Of a stretch of DNA of 14,347 nt, positions 7,277 to 14,347 are shown piece by piece (position 1 is the first letter of the stretch; each line of letters opens with the position of its first letter). The position numbers were made by a program, and so were the translations under genes. Under the pieces are notes generated by a model. It did no database searches and was not told where the DNA came from. It worked only from the letters and a program-made list of their open reading frames with translations. Origin of the DNA: UBA5336 sp964506685. Lineage in GTDB: Bacteria > Pseudomonadota > Alphaproteobacteria > Caulobacterales > Hyphomonadaceae. Location of the stretch: the NCBI GenBank assembly GCA_964506685.1, contig CAZDMQ010000080.1:1-14347 (forward strand), written 5' to 3'.

Positions 7277-7347
7277 TCAGCACGTGCAGGCTGGTTTCTT
7301 TCACCTGAACTTTCTATGATCTACGAAGCAGCGCGGAGGGGTGAGCG

Positions 7348-8235
7348 GTGGCGAACAGGACCTTGGTTTCTTTCATTGCCGTGTTGTGCATGTCTGGCGA
7401 GGCGAACGCGCAGGCCTGGGTGCCTCAACGCCTTCAGGCAGAGACCATTGCCCGTTTCGATGCGCCGGACGCTGACCAGGGCGCCGCCGTCGATGAGATG
7501 CGTTTCTACGCCATCGATAACTCCATCATAGCCGCCTATGACAAGCGCAGCGGCGAGCTGCTCTCGCGCTGGCAGGGGCCGGAGGGGCCCGCACCGGACG
7601 ACGAACCCATTGCACACATGAACAGCTGCGTGGCCCACCAGGATCGGCTTGTCTGTGCGAACTCGAACTATTCCGAGACGCCTATGGCCAGCTCGATCGA
7701 GGTGTTCAGCACCGCCCCGGTCAGCCACCACGCCAGCCACAGTCTTGGACTGATGGATGAAGGCTCGGTCACCTGGGCGTTGCCGACAAGGGATGGCTGG
7801 CTCGCCGGCTTCGCCCATTATGACGGCACCGATGGTGGTCTCGCCTTCAAGGGCCATCGATTTACCGGCGTCGTGACGTTCGATGAGAACTGGCGGCGAA
7901 CGGGGGGCTATATGCTGCCCAATAGTGTGCTTGAGCGGCTGCGTCCGGATGCTGCCTCGGGCGGGGCGCTGGGACCGGATGGCCTTCTTTACCTGATGGG
8001 GCATGATCGGCCCGAGCTCTACGTCCTGGCGAAACCGAGCATGGGGCCGAAACTGGTCCACCTCGCCACGATCAGCGTCGAGGCGGAAGGGCAAGCCTTC
8101 TCCTGGGATTTCACGACCAACGCCCGGCACATCTATGCCGTTGATCGCCGGCAGGGCCGGGTCCTTGTCATCAAGGTCCCGCTGGTTGGACTCAACAATC
8201 CCCATGCTCGCCGCTTTGAAGTCGGGCAAAATTGA
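7348..8235 (+). CDS. Secreted conserved protein, propeller-like, function unknown
   Basis: The 295-residue product has a short signal peptide (VANRTLVSFIAVLCMSGEANAQA) and should be exported. The start is GTG at 7348, with GGAGG 8 nt upstream. The mature part is rich in Trp/Tyr/Asp/Gly and has repeated strand-turn-strand units such as YAIDNSIIAAYDKRSGELLSRW, VVTFDENWRRTGGYMLP, GALGPDGLLYLMGHDRPELYVL and HIYAVDRRQGRVLVI. These resemble blades of a beta-propeller reading out a keyed value and label. Conserved-looking clusters are HMNSCVAHQDRLVCANSNY and MASSIEVF. I recall similar proteins annotated only as hypothetical or with doubtful names; no catalytic motif is visible. It is convergent with the TonB receptor at 8325. 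Confidence 0.8.
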   Translation: MANRTLVSFIAVLCMSGEANAQAWVPQRLQAETIARFDAPDADQGAAVDEMRFYAIDNSIIAAYDKRSGELLSRWQGPEGPAPDDEPIAHMNSCVAHQDRLVCANSNYSETPMASSIEVFSTAPVSHHASHSLGLMDEGSVTWALPTRDGWLAGFAHYDGTDGGLAFKGHRFTGVVTFDENWRRTGGYMLPNSVLERLRPDAASGGALGPDGLLYLMGHDRPELYVLAKPSMGPKLVHLATISVEAEGQAFSWDFTTNARHIYAVDRRQGRVLVIKVPLVGLNNPHARRFEVGQN

Positions 8236-8285
8236 GCTTATCGGTCAACCGCACCGCTGTCATTCACATTGCAAAACGGTACCCG

Positions 8286-8314
8286 GCCGGCAGCGGAATC
8301 TCTCCGCTACCGGC
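8286..8314 (-). terminator. Hairpin between convergent genes, likely terminator
   Basis: GCCGG (8286-8290) and AGCGGA (8292-8297) pair with TCCGCT (8303-8308) and CCGGC (8310-8314), giving an 11-bp stem with one mismatch and loop ATCTC. On the minus strand TTTT follows about 8 nt later, so it probably ends the receptor transcript. It may also slow transcription from the propeller gene, 51 nt past that gene's stop. Confidence 0.6.
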
Positions 8315-8324
8315 TTCGCAATGA

Positions 8325-11081
8325 TCAGTACCGCCAGTTGATGCCGAGGCGGAACTCGCGGCCATAGATCTCGTAACCCGGATTTTCGGCAACAAAGAAT
8401 TCATCGCCATTTCGGTAGGTCAGGTCCGGTTCATCGGTGAGATTGGTGCCTTGCAAGGTGATCTTCCACTGATCGTTGATTTCATAGCTCAACTGCGCGC
8501 TGACTGTCTCGTAAGCGGCCCGGAAGATATCCTCCTGCGCTGACGCGCCAATCTCGTCGAATATGGCCTCACTCTGATAGGCATAGGCCACACGGCCGGA
8601 AAAACCGTACTTCTCGTAATACAACTGAGCATTGAGAATTGTGTCGGCCTGATTGAAGAAGGGCAGCTTCTCACCCGGGCGCTGGAAGACCTCGACTTCG
8701 GAATCGATGAATGTCGCGTTTGCCAGGACGCCGAAGCCAGAGAACGCGCCCGGAAGATTCCTCAAATCCTTCTGGAAAGCGAGTTCGATCCCGGCGATGT
8801 GACCGGGGTCGGCATTGCTCAGCGTGCTTTCTTCATAGGTATCGAAGACCACACCCAGGAATTCGAAATCCTCCAGCTCCCGATTGAAGCCGTAGATCGC
8901 GTTGTCGATCCGTTTGTAGAACGCGCCGAGAGAGAAGGCCCCCGAACCGTCGGCGAGACTGTAGGACGCCGAAGCGTCGAAATTGATCCCGTAGAATGGA
9001 TCCAGTTCGGGATTGCCGATCGTGTTTGCCGCGCTGAAAAGTACCTCATCGGCCACATCGTCATAGAATTCCGTCACTTCGAGGGTCGAGATCGGCGCGA
9101 TATCGGGATAGTCCGGCCGGCCGAGATTGGTCGACACCGATGCGCGCAGCTGGAGCTGCTCGGACGCGTTCCAGCGCGCGATCACCGCCGGCAGCACCGT
9201 GGTGTAGTCGTAGCTGGCGCTCACATCCACGATGTCGCTTTCACCAAAGGGCAACTCGTCAATGCGCGAACGGCCCTCCGGGATCGCATTGCCCTGTTCC
9301 ACCGTGTCAACGAACGAGAAGGCCGACACGTTCGTATCGGTGAGCTCGACCCGAACCCCGCCGAGCAGGTTGAAATCCGGGGTCAGGTCGATCGAACCCA
9401 TCACGAAACCGGCATAGATGTTCTCTTCAAGTGTGTAGTCGTCTTCGATGGAATTGGATCGCGACCCGGCCTCGTCGAAGGAGAACAGGTCGGGATTGGC
9501 CGCGAAGAAGGCGTCATATCCACTCTTGTCGGGCACGGGCAGCACCAGGCCAGGAATGTGGACATAGGAGACCCCAAAGCCTGCATCACGGAACAGGACG
9601 CCCAGATCAGAGTCGGCCAGGGTGGCTTCGCCCTCAAACGGGAAGCGGGAATCCTGATCGTCGACGCTCTTGTCGCGAAGGATCGCCTTGAAGCCGGTCT
9701 TGAAGGTCGTGGCGCGGCCACTGAACGTACCCTCCCAAAGGGCATCGGTGTCGACGGTCCAGGTCTCCTCCTCGACTTGCGAGGTGATGTCGCGATAGCG
9801 CGAGACCTCATGAAAGGCCAGGTCGGCCGGCGTCAGCCCGTCCGTCGTGTCGGCATTATAGGTCGGCGTGGCGAAGCCCGTACCATTGAGGAGGAAGCGA
9901 ACCGGCGCCAGGGCGGGATCGCTGGTGTCGACGCTCGCGCTCTGGGTCTCAACCTCATAATAGTTCAGGTAGGGATTGATTTCTTCCGCTGTGGTGTAGT
10001 TGAGATTGCTTTCAATCGTCCAGGCATCGCCAAAGGTCTTCTCGCCGCCGAGGACGATCTGAGTGACAGGGCGTTCCTGCCGCTCGACGCGGGTCTCGTT
10101 TTCTATCCGGTAGCGCGTCCAGGCGAACTCGGTTTCCGAAACACCGATGATGTCGCCACGATTGCGCACCGTGAATTCGGGCCGCACCTCTTCATCATTG
10201 TATTCGGTGTAATAGCCACGCAGCCAGGCACGTGTGGTGTTGTCCGGGCGGTATTCCAGATTGATCGTGCCATTGATCCGCTCGCGATTGCCAACGGCCG
10301 AGCCGAAACGGACCCGGTCGGGATACAGCACGTCAGAAACGCCCTCATCAGCGAAAGCGGCACGCGGGTTTTCGTAGAGATGCGACAGGTATTCCTTGTA
10401 CCAATATCCACCGTTCAGATAGACGCCGAGCTTGCCGTCCATGAAGGTCTGCGCATAGGCGGCGTCAAAGGAATAGATGTCGTTTTCCTCTCCGAAGTCA
10501 TTGTACCCGACATCGGCGTTGAGGTTCACCAGCCGGCCGTCATAGTCAAAGGCTGTGGGCGTGACGATGTTGATCGTGCCGCCAATGGACTGCCCATCGA
10601 GGTCTGGCGTGGTGACCTTGAATACCTCGACACGGTTCAGTGCCGATGCCGACAGCACATCGAGCGGGGCCGCCCGGCCGGAGCGGCCATCGGTATCGGA
10701 CACGCCGACAGTCTGGCCGTTCAGCGTGACATTGTTGAGGATCGGATCGACGCCCCGGATCGACACGTAGCGTCCCTCACCCTGGTCCGGGCGCAGATAA
10801 ACTCCCGTCAGCCGGTTGATCGCCTCGGCCACATTCTGGTCAGGAAGGCGGCCGATGCTGTCGCCGGATACGATTTCGACCAACTTGTCTGAATTCAGCT
10901 CCAGCTCACGCGCCCGATCAAGGCCGCTGCGAAAGCCTTCAACCACGACAATATCCAGGACGACTTCGCCATTGTCCTGTTCAGACGGCGCTGGCCCTTC
11001 CTGGGCTGCGGCCACGCCCGCAAAACCAATAATCGCCGATGCGCTGGCCGTTGCCAGATAAACCGCGTTGAAATATTTCAT
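8325..11081 (-). CDS. TonB-dependent receptor, Xanthomonas/Caulobacter subtype
   Basis: This 918-residue outer membrane transporter has a signal peptide (1-26, ending GVAAAQ), a TonB box DIVVVEG (43-49), and a plug from about 55 to 178. The plug shows ELNSDKLVEIVSGDSIGRLP, DQNVAEAINRLTGVYL, YVSIRGVDPILNNVTLNG, RVEVFKVTTPDLDGQSIGG and TINIVTP, the pattern of the TonB-Xanth-Caul (TIGR01782) subfamily. The long barrel ends GREFRLGINWRY with the expected terminal aromatic. Members of this subfamily often import oligosaccharides or other complex organic ligands; the ligand here is unknown. GAGGGG lies about 6 nt before the ATG. The PhoD-like gene is 240 bp upstream on the same strand, suggesting uptake of a phosphoester-derived compound, or phosphate-linked regulation, as inference only. 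Confidence 0.95.
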   Translation of the reverse strand: MKYFNAVYLATASASAIIGFAGVAAAQEGPAPSEQDNGEVVLDIVVVEGFRSGLDRARELELNSDKLVEIVSGDSIGRLPDQNVAEAINRLTGVYLRPDQGEGRYVSIRGVDPILNNVTLNGQTVGVSDTDGRSGRAAPLDVLSASALNRVEVFKVTTPDLDGQSIGGTINIVTPTAFDYDGRLVNLNADVGYNDFGEENDIYSFDAAYAQTFMDGKLGVYLNGGYWYKEYLSHLYENPRAAFADEGVSDVLYPDRVRFGSAVGNRERINGTINLEYRPDNTTRAWLRGYYTEYNDEEVRPEFTVRNRGDIIGVSETEFAWTRYRIENETRVERQERPVTQIVLGGEKTFGDAWTIESNLNYTTAEEINPYLNYYEVETQSASVDTSDPALAPVRFLLNGTGFATPTYNADTTDGLTPADLAFHEVSRYRDITSQVEEETWTVDTDALWEGTFSGRATTFKTGFKAILRDKSVDDQDSRFPFEGEATLADSDLGVLFRDAGFGVSYVHIPGLVLPVPDKSGYDAFFAANPDLFSFDEAGSRSNSIEDDYTLEENIYAGFVMGSIDLTPDFNLLGGVRVELTDTNVSAFSFVDTVEQGNAIPEGRSRIDELPFGESDIVDVSASYDYTTVLPAVIARWNASEQLQLRASVSTNLGRPDYPDIAPISTLEVTEFYDDVADEVLFSAANTIGNPELDPFYGINFDASASYSLADGSGAFSLGAFYKRIDNAIYGFNRELEDFEFLGVVFDTYEESTLSNADPGHIAGIELAFQKDLRNLPGAFSGFGVLANATFIDSEVEVFQRPGEKLPFFNQADTILNAQLYYEKYGFSGRVAYAYQSEAIFDEIGASAQEDIFRAAYETVSAQLSYEINDQWKITLQGTNLTDEPDLTYRNGDEFFVAENPGYEIYGREFRLGINWRY

Positions 11082-11178
11082 GATCCGCCCCTCAGACCCC
11101 GTTGATTGTCTCTTTCGATGGGCGGCAGCGATGGCAGCCGTTCATGAAGCCTTGAGAACACTTTTGTGAACTTTTTGA

Positions 11179-11194
11179 GATACTATTCGGTATC
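11179..11194. promoter_or_regulatory. Operator-like dyad upstream of the large TonB receptor
   Basis: GATAC (11179-11183) and GTATC (11190-11194) form an exact 5-bp inverted repeat with a 6-bp spacer, about 100 bp before the receptor start. The DNA towards the gene is AT-rich, with TTGAGA at 11152-11157 and 11175-11180, and is a likely promoter area. No clear -35/-10 pair could be fixed. Confidence 0.35.
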
Positions 11195-11278
11195 CCAGTG
11201 TGCCCCGGGGAGTCATTTCGGTGCGTTTTCAGACGGTTGACCATCCGTGGCGCCGTGGAGTGACGGGTTATCTGGCGA

Positions 11279-11295
11279 GCGAGACAGTGTCTCGC
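11279..11295. promoter_or_regulatory. Perfect 17-bp palindrome between phoD and the TonB receptor
   Basis: GCGAGAC (11279-11285) and GTCTCGC (11289-11295) are exact inverse complements around AGT. It lies 27 bp past the phoD stop and about 200 bp before the receptor start. It could be an RNA hairpin ending or attenuating the phoD transcript, though no T-tract follows, or a protein-binding operator. Confidence 0.4.
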
Positions 11296-11321
11296 CGTTC
11301 TCGATTTTCCCTCAGCAATCC

Positions 11322-12698
11322 CTACAAGCTGGTCTTGCGCGGCCAGCTTTCGACGCCATTGCGCAGTTCGCTGGCCAACAGGGTCAGCGGTGACCAGAGC
11401 GTCTGACCCCGACTGTCGATCACGTTCACCGTCACGCTCGGATCGGACCGGGTCATGTCAAATGCAAGCAGGCCGAAATTGTTGATCCCGAAGATGGCGG
11501 GCCGGATGGGCCGATCACCCCGAAGCATGGCAACAGGATCCATGGTTGCTTCAAGGGGGCGAGGATTGACCTGCGCGAGCGCCGAGCTGACGCAGTCGTA
11601 GAGATCATACCCTCCTTGCTGACTGGCCGGGATACAGTTCACCTGTGGGAAGTGGGTGTCGCCCGACAGCAGGATGACGCCGGTGATATTCTGCTCACGG
11701 ATGAAATCGATCAGGCGCTGTCGTTCATTCAGGAACGACGCCCAGCTGTCCCCGCCCGGGCCTTTCAGCTTCGACCAGCCACTGCCGCAGGCCAGCACCT
11801 TGAATGGCGCGCGGCTGGCAGCCAGTTTGTCCTTGAGCCAGTCGAACTGCCCGCGTCCCAGGAGGGTCTTGTCCTCGGTGTCGGCGTGCGCGTTCGGATC
11901 ACGATGATAGCGACCGTCCAGGCAGAAGAAATCGACGCCGCCATAGCTGTAATCGAAGAAGACACCGGCGGTTTGCGCTGTGCCAGCTTTGGGGTTGATC
12001 CAGTAGCGGTGGAAGAGCTCCAGTGTCTCCCGCTTGATCGGGTTGGTGCGGTCAAAATTGTCGAGCCCGAAATCATGATCGTCCCAGATGGCCATTTGCG
12101 GGATCGACCGGCCAACCTTCTGAAAGGCGGGCACGAAACGTTGGCGTTCATATTCCGAGGCGATGATCTCCGGATTGAGGCTGTCGCCGTAGATATTGTC
12201 GCCCAGCCAGAGGAAGAGGTCCGGATCCCACAGGCCGACGGCATCCCAGACCGGCTGGTAGGGGTCGTCCTGCACCCGCGCGCACGAGCCAAAGCCGACG
12301 CTGAAACGCGCCGGCCCCCGGGGCGCGGTGGTCACCGTAAAGGGTGGAAACCGCCGCAGATACCTGTCGGCGCCGCCGTCCACGCGAAGCCGGTAGGAAT
12401 ATTGCGTGCCCGCGCTCAGCCCCTCAAGGGCGGTGCGCACTGTGAACCCGTCAGCAGCGCTCGCGCGGAAGGGGGCGGTCTTGTGCCAGTCAGGCGAAAG
12501 CAGATCATCGGTGTACTCAATGACGGCGTCGAAATAGTCACCGCTCATGCGCAACCAGACGGGCACCCGACTGGTGCCTGGCGGGCCGATCATGGGGCCG
12601 AGCATGACCCGCGGCTTGCCTTCTGGATTCGGTTCGCCAAAGCAGGGCGCGGCTGCTGCGCCCATCGCCCCCAGTATGACACCGCGCCTGTTCCACAT
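11322..12698 (-). CDS. phoD: PhoD-like alkaline phosphatase / phosphodiesterase
   Basis: The 458-residue enzyme should hydrolyse phosphomonoesters or diesters outside the cytoplasm. MWNRRGVILGAMGAAAA is a signal peptide with a twin-arginine-like RRGVIL start, as expected for Tat-exported PhoD. An Ig-like N-terminal domain (about 28-125) precedes the metallophosphatase domain. Motifs in order are GFGSCAR (135-141), GDNIYGD (166-172), WDDHDFG (205-211), LDGRYHR (260-266) and LLSGDTHF (343-350), which supply the Asp/Asn/His metal ligands of the family. The ATG at 12698 has GGAGGG 7 nt upstream; an in-frame ATG at 12719 has no ribosome site and would place residues before the RR motif. The TonB receptor follows downstream. 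The symbol rests on domain similarity; substrate preference is not visible. Confidence 0.9.
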   Translation of the reverse strand: MWNRRGVILGAMGAAAAPCFGEPNPEGKPRVMLGPMIGPPGTSRVPVWLRMSGDYFDAVIEYTDDLLSPDWHKTAPFRASAADGFTVRTALEGLSAGTQYSYRLRVDGGADRYLRRFPPFTVTTAPRGPARFSVGFGSCARVQDDPYQPVWDAVGLWDPDLFLWLGDNIYGDSLNPEIIASEYERQRFVPAFQKVGRSIPQMAIWDDHDFGLDNFDRTNPIKRETLELFHRYWINPKAGTAQTAGVFFDYSYGGVDFFCLDGRYHRDPNAHADTEDKTLLGRGQFDWLKDKLAASRAPFKVLACGSGWSKLKGPGGDSWASFLNERQRLIDFIREQNITGVILLSGDTHFPQVNCIPASQQGGYDLYDCVSSALAQVNPRPLEATMDPVAMLRGDRPIRPAIFGINNFGLLAFDMTRSDPSVTVNVIDSRGQTLWSPLTLLASELRNGVESWPRKTSL

Positions 12699-13080
12699 GA
12701 AGCCACCCTCCGACCCCATCGGTGATAACGCAAGGATGCGACGCTTTCATGTAATTTCAGCCCCCGGCGCGGAGGGGCGATCCGGGCGAGGAAGATGTCG
12801 TCATCAAGTTGCGCTGCCCCCGGCTCCGATCCACCCCGGCCGACCGAGCCGGCCCGGGCTTGCGGCGAACCGGCAAATGCCTTTGCGTCTCGTGGGCCAG
12901 TTCGGCCATGGGCCCTCGCACGTTCTTCATTTTCGCTGAAGGATGCCGCTAGCACACCAAGGCTTGATCCGTGGGGGCCGAACTTGCGGACCGCCAGCGG
13001 AACGACCGGGGCAGATTGCGCCTGAACCGCGCCTGCACGATCCAGACTGCGGGTGCGCCTGGCGGCGGGGTGATGGGCGT
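12699..13080. other. Intergenic region between the TetR gene and phoD
   Basis: About 380 bp on which no convincing gene was found. Open frames here are rich in Arg/Pro/Gly, overlap neighbours in the wrong frame and lack ribosome sites. The part next to phoD (12720-12760) is more AT-rich and probably holds its promoter. The TetR gene ends at 13081, so some of the region is its 3' trailer; no strong terminator was recognised. Confidence 0.5.
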
Positions 13081-13761
13081 TCAGTTTTCGCTTGTCCCGC
13101 CGTCGTCGCTGGTTTCCGCCATGATGGCAGGTTGCAGTCCGAGAAGGATGTTGAGAACCATCCGTGTCGGGGCGAGGCTTCCCTGAAGGCCGCCAGCGCG
13201 CGAGACCGCCAGGCCCTCGACAATGGCGATCAGTGTGCCGCTATACATTTCAATATCGATCGCGGGCCGCCCCCCCTTGATGCGGAACACTTCGCTGACG
13301 ACCGCCTTCAGGGCGCTTCGGTGGCGGTCGATCATGTCGGAAAATCCCTCGGCGAGTTGCAGATTGCGCCGCGACTCAAGCTGCAGTTCCACACCCAGGA
13401 CAGACAGGTCCATCCCGATACTCGTGTCGGGTCGGTCAAGTTCGTCGAGAAAGGCGTTCATGGCCGGCTCAAGGGTGTCGGGCCTGACGCGCGCGTCCGC
13501 AAGCAGGGTCTCGAGCCTCTCGATCTGACGCATGAGGCCATCCGACAATAGCGAGAGGAACAGTTCCTCCTTGCTGGCAAAATGAGCGTAGACAGCGCCC
13601 TTCGTATAGCCGGCTTCGGCGGCGATCTTGTCCAGCGAGGCCCCTGAATAGCCCTCGGCCGCAAACACGCGCCGGGCTGCAGAAATCAGTGCCTCGCGCG
13701 TGCGGGCCTTGCTCTCGGGGCGCGTCAGTCGCCGCGGCGGGACGTGTTCTATGTCGGGCAT
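13081..13761 (-). CDS. TetR/AcrR-family transcriptional regulator
   Basis: A 226-residue one-component regulator. The N-terminal DNA-binding domain is clear: KARTREALISAARRVFAAEGY (18-38), then the helix-turn-helix SLDKIAAEAGYTKGAVYAHF (42-61) and SKEELFLSLL. The remaining ~160 residues form the helical ligand-binding and dimerisation part, including the MDLSVLGVELQLESRRNLQ region; the ligand is unknown. GAGGTG lies 5 nt before the ATG. The start is 9 nt after the stop of the frame entering from the right edge. A dyad just upstream may be an autoregulatory operator. The nearest downstream gene is phoD, 382 bp away on the same strand, so control of phoD or the receptor is possible but not shown. 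Confidence 0.93.
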   Translation of the reverse strand: MPDIEHVPPRRLTRPESKARTREALISAARRVFAAEGYSGASLDKIAAEAGYTKGAVYAHFASKEELFLSLLSDGLMRQIERLETLLADARVRPDTLEPAMNAFLDELDRPDTSIGMDLSVLGVELQLESRRNLQLAEGFSDMIDRHRSALKAVVSEVFRIKGGRPAIDIEMYSGTLIAIVEGLAVSRAGGLQGSLAPTRMVLNILLGLQPAIMAETSDDGGTSEN

Positions 13762-13770
13762 GGCGCCACC

Positions 13771-14347
13771 TCAAATGTCGAAATTGACATACTTGCCGGC
13801 AGTTTGATGGGGCGGTATATGGACGGTCCGAAACGGGCAAGGCAGACAGCGGCCATGTCGCACGCGCAGACGACTTGGATCAGGAAGTTTCACCCTGATA
13901 ACGCGCTGGGCTCTGATCAGATTGCTGGGGTTGCTCATCGCCCCGCCTGTCATCGCCATCAAGACCGCTTCGATACATGTTGCCACCTGGATTGCCCGTA
14001 TCAAGCCCCCGGGGGCACGCCACCCAGCCGGTGACCTGAGCGCAAGGCCATCATGCGCAGCGAGGAATTTCGCGAAAGCAGTCTTCAGGGTGAACAGGTA
14101 CGCGCTTGCAGCGACATCGAAACCGATGACGGTAGCGGCGGGATGGATCATCGACAGAAAGCTTGCATCGGCTTTCTCCCGCCGGAAGGCGATGCGATAG
14201 ACCTCCTTGAGTTTGAGGAAGTAACCCTCGAAAAGGTGGCGCCAGGCCGCCTTGGCCCCGGACCGCGCGATCTTTTCCGAGTCTGGATACAGGCTGAGCC
14301 AGACGACCTTGCGTGGCTCAACCTCGCTGTAGCGCCGCGGAACGCGC
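13771..14347 (-). CDS. Unrecognised protein, C-terminal part (start beyond right edge)
   Basis: A minus-strand frame is open from the window edge to TGA at 13773-13771, giving about 191 residues. The first ~100 look like real coding sequence with G/C third positions, including EPRKVVWLSLYPDSEKIA, AAWRHLFEGYFLKLKEVYRI and a hydrophobic stretch HPAATVIGFDVAASAYLF. From about 14030 downward third positions lose this bias and the sequence becomes Arg/Pro/Cys-rich (RVRHGRCLPCPF), so the true protein may end earlier through a frameshift or decay. I do not recognise the family. The stop lies 9 nt before the TetR start, which would allow cotranscription if the frame is used to its end. Confidence 0.45.
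   Translation of the reverse strand, partial: RVPRRYSEVEPRKVVWLSLYPDSEKIARSGAKAAWRHLFEGYFLKLKEVYRIAFRREKADASFLSMIHPAATVIGFDVAASAYLFTLKTAFAKFLAAHDGLALRSPAGWRAPGGLIRAIQVATCIEAVLMAMTGGAMSNPSNLIRAQRVIRVKLPDPSRLRVRHGRCLPCPFRTVHIPPHQTAGKYVNFDI
13775..13790. promoter_or_regulatory. Putative TetR operator
   Basis: ATGTC (13775-13779) and GACAT (13786-13790) form an exact 5-bp inverted repeat with a 6-bp AT-rich spacer, 14 bp before the TetR start. Size and position fit the autoregulatory operators common in this family. If the right-edge frame is translated to its stop, the dyad lies inside its last codons. Confidence 0.45.

Larger units (their letters stand above)
6757..7347. other. Gene-poor region after tRNA-Leu with insertion-sequence debris
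   Basis: About 590 bp without an intact gene. It begins with a CTTCG-rich stretch (about 6771-6800), then low-scoring frames on both strands, and holds the decayed IS3-type OrfA fragment described separately. No terminal inverted repeats, target duplication or OrfB sequence could be recognised. No repeat of the tRNA 3' end was found elsewhere in the window. Confidence 0.6.

Noticed and set aside
8799..10892. A 697-residue plus-strand open frame inside the second TonB receptor
   Set aside because: Antisense shadow of a clear receptor gene; no domain, signal peptide or convincing ribosome site.
11616..12725. A 369-residue plus-strand open frame opposite phoD
   Set aside because: The minus strand carries all PhoD metal-binding motifs in order, so this frame is a shadow.
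12744..12761. Pho-box-like sequence upstream of phoD (CTTTCAT followed by TTTCAGC)
   Set aside because: The repeats are 10 bp apart instead of 11, match the consensus poorly, and face away from phoD.
12590..12955. A minus-strand frame overlapping the phoD start
   Set aside because: It overlaps phoD in another frame, has poor composition and no ribosome site.

Overview
The window looks like chromosome from an alphaproteobacterium of the Caulobacterales/Maricaulales type. The evidence is the high GC content with G/C-rich third codon positions, two large TonB-dependent receptors (one of the Xanthomonas/Caulobacter subtype), a glnB-glnA pair, a Coq4-type ubiquinone protein and an NAD(P)HX dehydratase. 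Genus cannot be assigned from the sequence alone.

Left part (1-6756). The acidic tail of an unknown protein ends at 116. A TonB-dependent receptor (366-2684, +) follows, preceded by a dyad and a helically phased direct repeat that may be its control region. A GC-rich hairpin separates it from the convergent glnA (4187-2784, -), which lies downstream of glnB (TTG start, 4603-4265, -). GlnB and GlnA keep their modification tyrosines (Tyr51 and Tyr396), so the usual PII/adenylylation control of glutamine synthetase should operate. Divergent from glnB is coq4 (4810-5577, +), then an NAD(P)HX dehydratase (5720-6655, +) lacking the epimerase half often fused to it, then tRNA-Leu(UAG) 16 nt further on. 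These are housekeeping genes for nitrogen assimilation, ubiquinone synthesis and nicotinamide repair.

Right part (6757-14347). After the tRNA comes about 590 bp without an intact gene, holding a decayed IS3-type OrfA fragment on the minus strand. Next are a secreted propeller-like protein of unknown role (7348-8235, +), and, on the minus strand, a large TonB-dependent receptor (11081-8325), a PhoD-like phosphatase/phosphodiesterase (12698-11322) and a TetR-family regulator (13761-13081). At the right edge an unrecognised minus-strand reading frame enters the window and ends 9 nt before the TetR start.

The receptor and PhoD plausibly form a functional pair: the exported enzyme would cleave phosphoesters and the receptor would import a ligand across the outer membrane. 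This is inference from position and direction. I found no CRISPR array, defence cassette, prophage or clearly new multi-gene system. The points most worth a second look are the orphan NnrD with a possibly leaderless promoter, the palindromes in the glnB/coq4 and phoD/receptor intergenic regions, and the unrecognised right-edge frame whose coding character fades before its stop.
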